From Acuticoccus kalidii (GTDB taxonomy: Bacteria > Pseudomonadota > Alphaproteobacteria > Rhizobiales > Amorphaceae), in contig NZ_JAKGCS010000006.1 in assembly GCF_021556395.1 (NCBI RefSeq), positions 62,001 through 126,000 on the forward strand: a DNA stretch of 64,000 bases. The letters run 5' to 3'. Position numbers and translations under genes: made by a program. Under the pieces are notes generated by a model. It did not search any database. It saw only the letters and a program-made list of their open reading frames with translations, and had not been told where the DNA came from. The stretch's first letter is position 1. Each line of letters opens with the position of its first letter. Below, one piece after another: positions 1 to 7,396 of this stretch.

Positions 1-516
1 CTGTCGAACCATTATCCGATGACGTTCGGCCACCCGTCGGCCTGGGTCATCGTCGCCTTCGCGCTGTGCCTCGGCGCGATCGTCCGCCATTGGTTCAACA
101 CCTATGAAAGCGGTGCGAGCGGGCTGGCGATCGCCTGGCAATGGCCGGTGGCGCTGGCGCTTGCCGTGGGGATGACGATGTTCGCCAGTGCCGGCCGCAA
201 CACGGCTGATATGATCGCCAACGCCTCGGCCGGGGAGGGGGGCGGCGAAGCTCACCTCAACAGCGCCTTGGACGCGGCGGCGTTCGCCATCGTCGAGCGC
301 CGTTGCGCGACGTGTCATGCGGCGAATCCGACATTCGCGGGCTTCGCGGCGGCGCCCGCCGGTGTCGTGCTCGATACGCCCGAGGCGATGCGCCGCCGGG
401 CCGGTCAGATCGTCGCCCAGGCGGTCATGACGGAGGCGATGCCGCTCGGAAACATCACCGAGATGACCGAGGAGGAGCGCGCCGCGCTCGGCGCATGGGC
501 CGGCGTCTCGCGGTAG
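1..516 (+). CDS. puuD: Urate hydroxylase PuuD, C-terminal part (5' truncated by window edge)
   Basis: Membrane-bound urate hydroxylase with a fused cytochrome c domain, which oxidises urate to 5-hydroxyisourate in purine breakdown. The frame is open from base 1, so the start lies outside the window. The visible part begins with an SNHYP segment typical of the family, has two hydrophobic helices (about the first 55 residues), then a soluble cytochrome domain with one heme motif, CATCH (residues 96-100 counted from the internal Met at base 19). The C-terminal motifs LDTPE, QAVMTEAMPLGN and MTEEERAALGAW are diagnostic of PuuD. It ends 57 bases before the convergent CoxG-like gene. The family assignment is secure; the upstream neighbourhood cannot be seen. 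Confidence 0.9.
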   Translation: MSNHYPMTFGHPSAWVIVAFALCLGAIVRHWFNTYESGASGLAIAWQWPVALALAVGMTMFASAGRNTADMIANASAGEGGGEAHLNSALDAAAFAIVERRCATCHAANPTFAGFAAAPAGVVLDTPEAMRRRAGQIVAQAVMTEAMPLGNITEMTEEERAALGAWAGVSR

Positions 517-573
517 CGGGCCCTTGGCGCGGCGGCGCTCGGCCGTCGCGCCGCGCTCGGACGGACGAGCGCT

Positions 574-1482
574 CTAGAAGCCGTCCGACAGCAAAAGCGC
601 GATGATCACCAGCCCGACGAGCACGAGGAACCAGCGCCAGATATTGGCGGCGCCGCTGATCGGTTCTTCCACGATCGGCGCGTCTCGGCTCGCCTGGCCG
701 AACGAGGAGGGTGGCGTGTAGGTCATTGGCGTGGCGCGCGCCGGTTCCGCCTCCTGGCGCATGGCGGGCTCGTCACCGGCGGCGGGTCGCTCGGTGGTCG
801 CCTCATGGCCGATATAGGCGCCGGTCGCGTCGGTCATCGGGCCGCTGGTCGCCTCGGTCATCGGGCGAGGGGACGGCTCGACGGACCGCGTTTCGGCGAA
901 GGCAGGCTCCAACTCGGCCCGTTCCGCCTCGCGCGCCATCGCCTCGGCCTCGATCTCGGCCCAGGGGCGCGACGCAACGACAGCGGCGGCCGGCGCGGCG
1001 TCCGCCAGGGCCGGCTCGGGATCGGCCTCGCGCTCGTGCGGGCCTTCGATGTGGAGCTGGAGGCGGGAGAAGAACTCGGCGACGAGGGTGCGCGCGGCCG
1101 GGTCGAGCACGGCGGTTTCGAGGGAGCCGATCTCACCGCGCAATGAGATGGTGAGGTGATAAGCGAGGTTCGTCGTCCACCCGTCGATCGCGGCGAGGGC
1201 GACGTGCGCATTGCCGCGCGCGGTGCCGTTCTCTCCGGCATTGGCCTCGCCGCGGATCGAGTATCCGGCCGGCCGATCCTCGTTATAGACCTCGATCGAG
1301 ATGACGGGATCGATGCGCAGCGGGCCCACTTTGAGCCCGGCCGTCATCTCGTAACTGTCCTCGTCGAGTTTCCTAAGCGCATGACATCCGGGGATGGCTT
1401 GCCGTAGTACGACGGGATCATGCAACGCATCATAGACGGCAGTCTGCGATGCCTTGATGACCTTCTCACCCGTGAGTTCCAA
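574..1482 (-). CDS. CoxG-like SRPBCC protein with C-terminal membrane anchor
   Basis: SRPBCC-fold protein of the CoxG (carbon monoxide dehydrogenase subunit G) family. CoxG itself recruits CO dehydrogenase to the membrane; no cox genes are near, so the partner here is unknown. About the first 150 residues match the family (LTGEKVIKASQTAVYDAL, AIPGCHALRK, GLKVGPLRIDP). A long Ala/Glu/Pro-rich linker and a single C-terminal membrane helix (IWRWFLVLVGLVIIALLL) follow. I place the start at a TTG just before ELTGEK, because the family begins there and longer versions would run into the divergent methyltransferase; a purine-rich stretch precedes it. Predicted length is 302 residues. Confidence 0.78.
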   Translation of the reverse strand: MELTGEKVIKASQTAVYDALHDPVVLRQAIPGCHALRKLDEDSYEMTAGLKVGPLRIDPVISIEVYNEDRPAGYSIRGEANAGENGTARGNAHVALAAIDGWTTNLAYHLTISLRGEIGSLETAVLDPAARTLVAEFFSRLQLHIEGPHEREADPEPALADAAPAAAVVASRPWAEIEAEAMAREAERAELEPAFAETRSVEPSPRPMTEATSGPMTDATGAYIGHEATTERPAAGDEPAMRQEAEPARATPMTYTPPSSFGQASRDAPIVEEPISGAANIWRWFLVLVGLVIIALLLSDGF

Positions 1483-1531
1483 TTTCTTGCCTCGCCCCGC
1501 CCCGATAATGCGAACATAGGAACGTGCCTTT

Positions 1532-2212
1532 ATGCCGTCAAAGCGAGCCGACGTCTGCCCCATCTGCTCCGGTGTGGAATTTGTCGCCGGGCCGAAGGGG
1601 CGCATGTCGCCGGCAGGGACGCCGCCGCGTTGCGCGCATTGCGGCGCGCTCGAGCGCCACCGCGCCTTTCGCTGCGTGTTCGAGGCGATCGCGCCGGCCT
1701 TTGCCGGAATGAAAGCGCTGCAATTCAGCGACGACTCGTCCGCGGTGCGGGACGGCTTCGACGTGTTCGAGGTCTCCTCCTATGGCGGATCGAATCATCT
1801 CGACATGGCGGCGATCGATCGGCCCGACGCGTCCTATGATCTCGTCATCGCCAATCACGTGCTGGAGCATGTTGCGGACGACCATGCCGCCCTTCGCGAG
1901 CTGGCGCGGGTCGCCGGACCGGACGGTGTCGTGTTCCTTTCGGTGCCGGACCTGTTGCGGATGGAGGCGACGGTCGAATACGGCGCGCCGCGGGCCGACA
2001 AGCACGGGCATTATCGCCTCTATGGTCCCGATATCGCGGAACGCTGGCGCCGGGCTGTGCCGGATTGGGCGGGTCTCGGCGTCGTCGCCGTCGATCCGGT
2101 GACGGGGGCGGAGGATCGCGCAACGCTCCTCGCGCGGAGCGGCGCACGGCTCGACGCGCTCGCCGGGCGCCTCGCAAAGGCCGGTTACGCGCCGTTCGAC
2201 GCGTTCGCCTGA
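1532..2212 (+). CDS. Class I SAM-dependent methyltransferase with N-terminal zinc ribbon
   Basis: Predicted methyltransferase of 226 residues; the substrate is unknown. A four-cysteine ribbon lies at the N-terminus (C9, C12, C34, C37). A Rossmann methyltransferase domain follows, with the post-I region DASYDLVIANHVLEHV (about residues 99-113) and a typical WHWLY-like or DLL-type C-terminal half. The LEHV motif is characteristic of the Methyltransf_11/23 families. It diverges from the CoxG-like gene with only about 50 bases between the two starts, so the two may share regulation. It ends 8 bases from the convergent YHS gene. The methyltransferase fold is well supported; glycan or small-molecule methylation is only a guess from relatives near polysaccharide genes. 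Confidence 0.75.
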   Translation: MPSKRADVCPICSGVEFVAGPKGRMSPAGTPPRCAHCGALERHRAFRCVFEAIAPAFAGMKALQFSDDSSAVRDGFDVFEVSSYGGSNHLDMAAIDRPDASYDLVIANHVLEHVADDHAALRELARVAGPDGVVFLSVPDLLRMEATVEYGAPRADKHGHYRLYGPDIAERWRRAVPDWAGLGVVAVDPVTGAEDRATLLARSGARLDALAGRLAKAGYAPFDAFA

Positions 2213-2220
2213 CGGCCGCC

Positions 2221-2745
2221 TCACATGGCCGGGGCGAGCGCCGCGTCGAGCTTCGGGACGGGGCTCGTCGATGCGGGTTCGGGCTCGATGCCGGACCAAT
2301 TGCCGTCGGCGGTCCTGACATTGCCGGCAATGTCCTCCTCCCAGAACGTCACGACGTTGGGCGTGATGTTGAGATAGAGCTTGCCGTCGACGATCCGCCA
2401 CAGGTTCGGATTGCCCGGCACCTTGCCGCCTTGGGCGACGCCATAGGCGCAATGTCCGTCGAATTGCGGCGCGTAGCGGGCCGGATTGGCCTCGAACCGT
2501 GCGAGATTGTCGGCCGAGGCGAATGCGAAGGTCGCGCCGTTATAGGTCGTCGTGAATTGCTTCGAACCCGGCTGCGCGGGCGGCTGGTTCTGCCCGACCG
2601 GGGCTTGCGTCATGTCGAAATAGGCGACGACGTCATAACCGGAATTGGCGAATCCGCTCGCGTTCACGTACTGCTCGCCGGCAAGAGCCGCTCCAGCGAG
2701 CGTTGATAGGGTGACGGCGAGCGACAGAAAAAGGGCCCGTCTCAT
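2221..2745 (-). CDS. Secreted YHS-domain protein
   Basis: Periplasmic protein of 174 residues with a clear signal peptide (MRRALFLSLAV..., cleavage near ALA/GEQ at about residue 22) and a YHS domain. The domain includes SGYDVVAYF, FASADNLARFEANPARYAPQF and DGHCAYGVAQG. YHS domains are found in metal-handling proteins such as some metal ATPases; here no function beyond possible metal binding can be stated. The start is fixed by a strong ribosome binding site (AGGAGGAAA) a few bases upstream, although the frame stays open further upstream. It diverges from the TerB-like gene. Confidence 0.82.
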   Translation of the reverse strand: MRRALFLSLAVTLSTLAGAALAGEQYVNASGFANSGYDVVAYFDMTQAPVGQNQPPAQPGSKQFTTTYNGATFAFASADNLARFEANPARYAPQFDGHCAYGVAQGGKVPGNPNLWRIVDGKLYLNITPNVVTFWEEDIAGNVRTADGNWSGIEPEPASTSPVPKLDAALAPAM

Positions 2746-2919
2746 CGCGATTTCCTCCTGGCGATGCCGCACCGACGGATTCGGTGTGACATAGTGAGAG
2801 TTGCGATGCCCGCATGGTGCACGCAAATCACGAGGGTTCACCATTCGGCTCGGCGCGGTGATCGCGCCGTGTCCGGCGAAACGGCGATACGAGACCATTC
2901 GATCGGGAAGGGATTGAAC

Positions 2920-3384
2920 GTGCTGCAGGCGCTCAACGACTGGCTTACGAAAATTTCCCACGCCGGAGAGGGGGAGGAGCATTTCTCGGTCGCCGATCCG
3001 CGGCTGTCGGTGGCTGCGATCCTCGTCCACATCGTCGCCGTCGACGGTGTCGTCACCGAGGACGAGAAGCGGCGCCTGCGCGAGGTGCTGAGCCAGCATT
3101 ATGCGCTGTCCCCGAAGGAGACCGAGGAGCTCGTCGAAGAGGCGACACAGCGCGACGACGAGGCCGTCGACCTCTACAGCTTCACGTCGGTCCTCAAGCG
3201 CGAGCTCGATGAAGACGGCCGTCGCGAGGTGGTCGAACTCATGTGGGAGATGGTCTACGCCGACGGCGAAGTGTCCGAGTTCGAGGACAATATCGTCTGG
3301 CGCGTGGCGGAGCTGATCGGCGTCACCTCGCGCGATCGCGTGACCATCCGCAAGAATATCGAGGCCAAACGGGACGCGCGGTGA
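2920..3384 (+). CDS. TerB-family (tellurite resistance-like) protein
   Basis: All-helical TerB-like domain protein, about 154 residues. Typical features are an N-terminal LSVAAILVHIVAVDGVVTEDEK segment, with a DG-containing metal-binding-like loop, and its pseudo-repeat MWEMVYADGEVSEFEDNIVWRVAELIGV near the C-terminus. Stand-alone TerB proteins are common in alphaproteobacteria; their role is unproven and need not involve tellurite. I prefer the GTG at 2920, because AAGG lies about 8 bases upstream; a TTG six bases earlier is also possible. Nothing in the neighbours (YHS protein, amidotransferase) defines a pathway. Confidence 0.78.
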   Translation: MLQALNDWLTKISHAGEGEEHFSVADPRLSVAAILVHIVAVDGVVTEDEKRRLREVLSQHYALSPKETEELVEEATQRDDEAVDLYSFTSVLKRELDEDGRREVVELMWEMVYADGEVSEFEDNIVWRVAELIGVTSRDRVTIRKNIEAKRDAR

Positions 3385-3421
3385 TAGCGTAAAGGCTATT
3401 CGTCTGCTACGTTTTTAGCCC

Positions 3422-4207
3422 ATGACCAGTTTCGCAGCACCTCCTCAACCGGCCGAGGGCGCGGTCAAACGCGAACGGCCCATCCTCATCATCCTTCATC
3501 AGGCGCATTCGACGCCGGGGCGCGTGGGGCACATGCTGGTCGAGCGCGGTTATCGGCTCGACATGCGCCGTCCCGCACTCGGCGACACCCTCCCTTCGTC
3601 GACGGCGGACTATGCCGGCGTCGTCATCTTCGGCGGCCCGATGAGCGCGAACGACACCGATGCGTTCGTCAAGCGCGAGATCGACTTCATCGACGTCCCG
3701 CTCAAGGAGGAGACGCCGTTTCTCGGCATCTGCCTCGGCGCGCAGATGCTCGCCAAGGCGATCGGCGGACGCGTCGGTCCGCATCCGAACGGGCAGGTCG
3801 AGATCGGCTATTATGACCTCACGCCGACCGAGGCCGGCCGGGACCTGATGGATTGGCCCGCCAAGGTCTATCAGTGGCACCGCGAGGGCTTCCGCACGCC
3901 CGACGGGACCGAGCGCCTCGCGAGCAGCCATCATTATGAGGAGCAGGCCTTCCGCGTCGGTCCGTGCGCCTATGGGCTGCAATTTCACCCCGAGTTGACG
4001 CTCGCGATGATGTATCGCTGGACGACGCGGGCGAGCGAGCGGATGAAGTTGCCCGGCGCCCGCCAGCGACGCGACCATTTCTCCGGCCGCGCGATCTACG
4101 ATCCGCCGGTGAAGGCGTGGCTCAGCCGGTTCCTCGATGGTTGGACCGAGGCGGGCGAGGCGCGCAACGTCTCGGCGGCCGAACCGGCGCTGAAGCTCTC
4201 CGCCTGA
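3422..4207 (+). CDS. Class I glutamine amidotransferase-like protein (GuaA-type GATase domain)
   Basis: Stand-alone glutamine amidotransferase domain, 261 residues. The catalytic triad is visible: nucleophile C104 in GICLGAQ, and H189 and E191 in LQFHPE. An oxyanion-strand motif FGGPMS is also present. Such proteins hydrolyse glutamine or a gamma-glutamyl compound and are usually annotated as GMP synthase-like, but no synthase domain is fused or adjacent. The ribosome binding site before the ATG is poor and the first 18 residues are not conserved in type, so the true start could lie slightly downstream. It converges on dapF with a 34-base gap. Confidence 0.82.
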   Translation: MTSFAAPPQPAEGAVKRERPILIILHQAHSTPGRVGHMLVERGYRLDMRRPALGDTLPSSTADYAGVVIFGGPMSANDTDAFVKREIDFIDVPLKEETPFLGICLGAQMLAKAIGGRVGPHPNGQVEIGYYDLTPTEAGRDLMDWPAKVYQWHREGFRTPDGTERLASSHHYEEQAFRVGPCAYGLQFHPELTLAMMYRWTTRASERMKLPGARQRRDHFSGRAIYDPPVKAWLSRFLDGWTEAGEARNVSAAEPALKLSA

Positions 4208-4241
4208 TCGGCGGATTTCCGATCCAAAGGGGCCGGCGCCG

Positions 4242-5099
4242 TCAGACGGCTGCCGGCACCGGATTGCGGATATAGCCGCCCTCGGTGATCGCGCCGGTCC
4301 AGTCGAGCGCGTAGGGGCCGGACATCACGATCCGCCCGTCGACCAGGCTGATCGACAGCGTTCCGCCCGGCAGCGTCACGTCGACTTTCGGATCGAGACG
4401 GCCGAGACGGTTGCCGACCGCGGCGATCGCGCAGGCGGCCGTCCCGCAGGCCCGCGTGGGGCCGACGCCACGTTCCCACACCACGGCGCGGACCGATGAC
4501 GGGCCGTCGATCGTCGCGAACGAGATGTTGGCCCGCTGCGGAAACGCCGCGTGCGTCTCGAAGCGCGGCCCGACGGTGGTAAGCGGCACCACGTCGATGT
4601 CCGGGACGAAGAAGACCGCGTGCGGATTGCCGACATTGACGCAGGCCGCCGGCCCGTAGGCTGCGAGATCCGCCTCGTCGAACGTGAGGGCGAGCGGGTC
4701 TCCCGCGCCGTCTGCCAGCGGGATCGACGCGGCGTCGAAACGCGGCGGGCCCATGTCGATCGCGATATTGGCGCCCTCGGCGCGCCAGGCGCGGAGGGAT
4801 CCGCCGGCGCTCGCGATCCGCACCTCGGGGCCGCCAGTCTCGTCGAGGAGGAGCGCCGCGACGCAGCGGGCGGCGTTGCCGCACGCCTCCACCTCGCCCC
4901 CGTCGGCGTTGATGATCCGCATCGTGGCGACCGACGGCGCCTCGGCGGGCTCGATCACGATGAACTGATCGAAGCCCGGACCGTTCTCACGGTCGGCGAG
5001 GGCGCGGATGCGGTCCGCCGACAGGGTGAGCGGATGGCGCCGCGCATCCACCACCACGAAGTCGTTGCCGAGGCCGTTCATCTTGCGAAATGGGATCAT
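4242..5099 (-). CDS. dapF: Diaminopimelate epimerase
   Basis: Converts LL- to meso-diaminopimelate, the last step before lysine and the source of the meso-DAP used in peptidoglycan. Length is 285 residues, normal for the family. The N-terminal MIPFRKMNGLGNDF signature and both catalytic cysteines are present: C73 in EACGNAARC and C218 in GPTRACGTAAC. The ATG overlaps the stop codon of the upstream L,D-transpeptidase gene by 4 bases (ATGA), so translation is probably coupled. This fits function, because that enzyme class acts on meso-DAP residues in the wall. Confidence 0.95.
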   Translation of the reverse strand: MIPFRKMNGLGNDFVVVDARRHPLTLSADRIRALADRENGPGFDQFIVIEPAEAPSVATMRIINADGGEVEACGNAARCVAALLLDETGGPEVRIASAGGSLRAWRAEGANIAIDMGPPRFDAASIPLADGAGDPLALTFDEADLAAYGPAACVNVGNPHAVFFVPDIDVVPLTTVGPRFETHAAFPQRANISFATIDGPSSVRAVVWERGVGPTRACGTAACAIAAVGNRLGRLDPKVDVTLPGGTLSISLVDGRIVMSGPYALDWTGAITEGGYIRNPVPAAV

Positions 5100-5605
5100 C
5101 GTCGTGCGCGTCTCGTGTTTTCGCCGATTACATAGGGGCCGATCGGCACCATCGCACGTCGCCATAACGCAGCGGGGAAGGCGATGCACCCTTCCGTCGG
5201 CGTGAGGCCCGGCCTCGCGACGTGGATGAAGATCGCCGAGCCGCCCCGAACGACGCGCGGGCGCTGGTTGTGATCCGTCACCATGACATAGTCATAAAGC
5301 GCGTCCTCGCGCATCAGCCGCTCGTGCGATCCGGGCTCCGGCAAACGGCAGGCGCGATTGTAGGTCGCGAAGCGGCCGAGATCGTCGCCCCATCCGTCGG
5401 CCGGTCCGACACGGCGGGTCGGGATGGGCGACATCGCCCGCGAGCGGGTCAATAATGCGAGCGGAACGATGCGCGCCCGCGGGCTCGCGCCGTCGCCCTC
5501 GCGCTTCAGCGTCTTAATTCCGCCGCGCCCGATCGCGACGATGTGATTGCGCCCGGCGCAGGTGAGGATCGCCTGTCGCGGCCGACCCGGTGCCGGACGG
5601 ACCAC
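5096..5605 (-). CDS. Small L,D-transpeptidase (YkuD domain)
   Basis: YkuD-type L,D-transpeptidase, an enzyme that makes 3-3 cross-links or links proteins to meso-DAP in peptidoglycan. The protein is essentially the catalytic domain alone: KREGDGASP near the N-terminus, YDYVMVTDHNQRP, and the active-site stretch SAIFIHVARPGLTPTEGCIAF with the catalytic cysteine in EGC. No signal peptide is evident, as is common for this short subfamily. The start is uncertain: the conserved part begins at the GTG at 5605, but the frame is open to an ATG at 5725; neither has a good ribosome site. It overlaps dapF by 4 bases. Confidence 0.82.
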   Translation of the reverse strand: MVRPAPGRPRQAILTCAGRNHIVAIGRGGIKTLKREGDGASPRARIVPLALLTRSRAMSPIPTRRVGPADGWGDDLGRFATYNRACRLPEPGSHERLMREDALYDYVMVTDHNQRPRVVRGGSAIFIHVARPGLTPTEGCIAFPAALWRRAMVPIGPYVIGENTRRARR

Positions 5606-5808
5606 GGCGACCGCGTAAGGCCAGGCATTTCCGGGCCTTTTGCGGCGTTTGCGGGGCGTGCGAATGGGACGCGGAGGGCCCCATGGGCCGCGCAGACGCG
5701 CCCCCTCGAGAAGATTTTTTTGCATGTACGACGCGCGGAATGCTCGTTTGCGGCGGATCGAGACCCCACACTAGGCGGGTAAGGATCAATCGACCAGGGG
5801 AGGCAGCG

Positions 5809-6507
5809 GTGACGAAACGGACCATCCTGATCATCGACGACGATGAGGATTTGCGAGAGGGGCTCTCGGAACAGATCGGACTTTACGAGGAATTCACCCC
5901 CCTCGCGGTCGACACCGCCGCAAAGGGCGTCGCCGCAACGAAGACCAACGACGTGGCGCTCGCGATCGTGGATGTGGGTCTGCCGGACCTTGATGGACGC
6001 GAAGCCGTCCGACTGATGCGCACGGCGGGCTTCAAGGCGCCGATCATCATGCTGACCGGCCACACGACCGACGCCGACGCGATCGTCGGCCTCGAGGCGG
6101 GCGCCAACGACTATGTGGCGAAGCCCTTCCGTTTCGCGGTGCTCCTCGCGCGCATCCGGGCGCACCTGCGCCAGTTCGATCAGAGCGAGGACGCGACCTT
6201 CGCCATCGGCCACTATATGTTCAAGCCAGCCTCGAAGATCCTGATGGAGCCCGACGGACGGCGCGTGCGGCTCACCGAGAAAGAAACCGCGATCCTCAAA
6301 TATCTTTACCGCGCCGGTGAAAAACCGATCACGCGGGACGTTCTCTTGCACGAGGTGTGGGGCTACAACTCCGGCGTCACGACTCACACGCTGGAGACTC
6401 ACATTTACCGTCTGCGCCAAAAAATGGAAAAGAACCCCGCGTCGGCGGAGCTGCTCGTCACCGAAGGTGGCGGCTACAAGCTCATGCCGCGGACGGCGTC
6501 ACTCTAA
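5809..6507 (+). CDS. OmpR/PhoB-family response regulator
   Basis: Two-component response regulator, 232 residues. The receiver domain (1-120) has acidic residues D10-D12, phospho-acceptor D55 in AIVDVGLPD, T83 and K105 in AKPF. The C-terminal winged-helix domain (about 130-228) contains LTEKETAILKYLYRAGEKPITRDVLLHEVWGY and THTLETHIYRLRQKM. The GTG start is preceded by AGGGGAGG at 5-bp spacing. No histidine kinase gene is adjacent. The stop codon directly abuts the start of the cNMP-binding gene, so the two are surely co-transcribed. The target genes are unknown; the type I secretion genes downstream are candidates by position only. Confidence 0.93.
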   Translation: MTKRTILIIDDDEDLREGLSEQIGLYEEFTPLAVDTAAKGVAATKTNDVALAIVDVGLPDLDGREAVRLMRTAGFKAPIIMLTGHTTDADAIVGLEAGANDYVAKPFRFAVLLARIRAHLRQFDQSEDATFAIGHYMFKPASKILMEPDGRRVRLTEKETAILKYLYRAGEKPITRDVLLHEVWGYNSGVTTHTLETHIYRLRQKMEKNPASAELLVTEGGGYKLMPRTASL

Positions 6508-6960
6508 GTGAGTCTCGCCCGTCACATGGCGGTGATGCGCAATGCGCCGTTTCTGCGCGTCCTCAGCGACGACGCGCTGAAGCTGCTTGCGTTCGCGAGC
6601 GACCCCGTCAATCTCAAGCCGCGCCAGAGCCTGTTTGAAGCGGGCGAGCCGGCCGAGGGCGCCGTTCTGGTCCTCGGCGGTCAACTCCGCCTCTACGGCA
6701 TGGCGAACGGGGTGGCGCCCCGCGTCGCCGGCGTCGGCCAGCTCATCGACGAGCTCGCCCTCGTCGTGCCGACACAGCGCAGCGTGAGCGCGGTGGCACA
6801 AACCACCTGCGAGCTGCTTCTCCTCCCCCGCAGCCAGATGCTGAAGATCCTGGACGAGTACCCGGACGCCGCCGCGCAACTTCAGGGGCTCCTCGCTCAA
6901 CGGACGTCCGCCTTCATGGCCGAGGTGGAAAATCTAACGACCCGCTTGCGCAAAGCCTGA
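6508..6960 (+). CDS. Cyclic nucleotide-binding domain protein (Crp-like sensor domain only)
   Basis: 150-residue protein made of one cNMP-binding beta-barrel fold: FLRVLSDDALKLLAFASDPVNLKPRQSLFEAGEPAEGAVLVLGGQ is the typical start of a CNBD. GVGQLIDELALVVPTQRSVSAVAQTTCELLLLPR corresponds to the phosphate-binding cassette and last strands. A short C-terminal helix follows, with no helix-turn-helix, so it is not a DNA-binding Crp. The canonical cassette residues (GE...R) are not clearly kept, and the ligand is unknown. Start is GTG immediately after the response regulator stop codon. Tight coupling suggests it modulates that regulator or an unseen kinase. Confidence 0.8.
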   Translation: MSLARHMAVMRNAPFLRVLSDDALKLLAFASDPVNLKPRQSLFEAGEPAEGAVLVLGGQLRLYGMANGVAPRVAGVGQLIDELALVVPTQRSVSAVAQTTCELLLLPRSQMLKILDEYPDAAAQLQGLLAQRTSAFMAEVENLTTRLRKA

Positions 6961-7396
6961 CACGGCCGGCGCGACGGGTCGCAGCAGATCGCGCGCCGGA
7001 ATGCGGCGACACTGGGGCGGAAATAGGTCCGCGGCTTTATAAGTAGACCAGTTCAAGCAACGTGGGCGAAGCCGAGACATCGCGCTTCGCGCGCGTTGCG
7101 CTGCGTCCGGCTGCCGATTTCTATACACGGGCGGGTCGACCGCGCGCAGGATCTCGGCTATGAGCAGCCGACAAGAAAACTGTCCTCGTGTAAATTCACG
7201 GCGTTCGATTTGGAATGCACGCTCCGTGCGATACGACGCACTACAGCGGGTCGGCGAAAAGGTACTTCGCCGTCGATGCGGTGGTCGCCGGGTTACGATT
7301 GGGTAATCGTCCGAATTTATCGCCCAAAAGCCAATTGTGACAGAGTATGGTCGTATCTTCAGTGCCCGAATCAGACACAAGTTGCTTAGCTGACCG
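6961..7396. other. 436-bp intergenic region before the type I secretion genes
   Basis: No convincing gene. Short open frames occur on both strands, including one on the plus strand (7096-7389), but none has a ribosome site or recognisable protein. The segment is less GC-rich than its surroundings, especially 7160-7380, and probably holds the promoter of the secretion genes. A small palindrome, GATTGGGTAATC, lies at about 7297-7308. Confidence 0.5.

Noticed and set aside
7096-7389. 97-codon plus-strand frame ending 7 bases before the ABC exporter start
   Set aside because: No ribosome site, mixed composition and no recognisable domain. More likely leader or promoter DNA.
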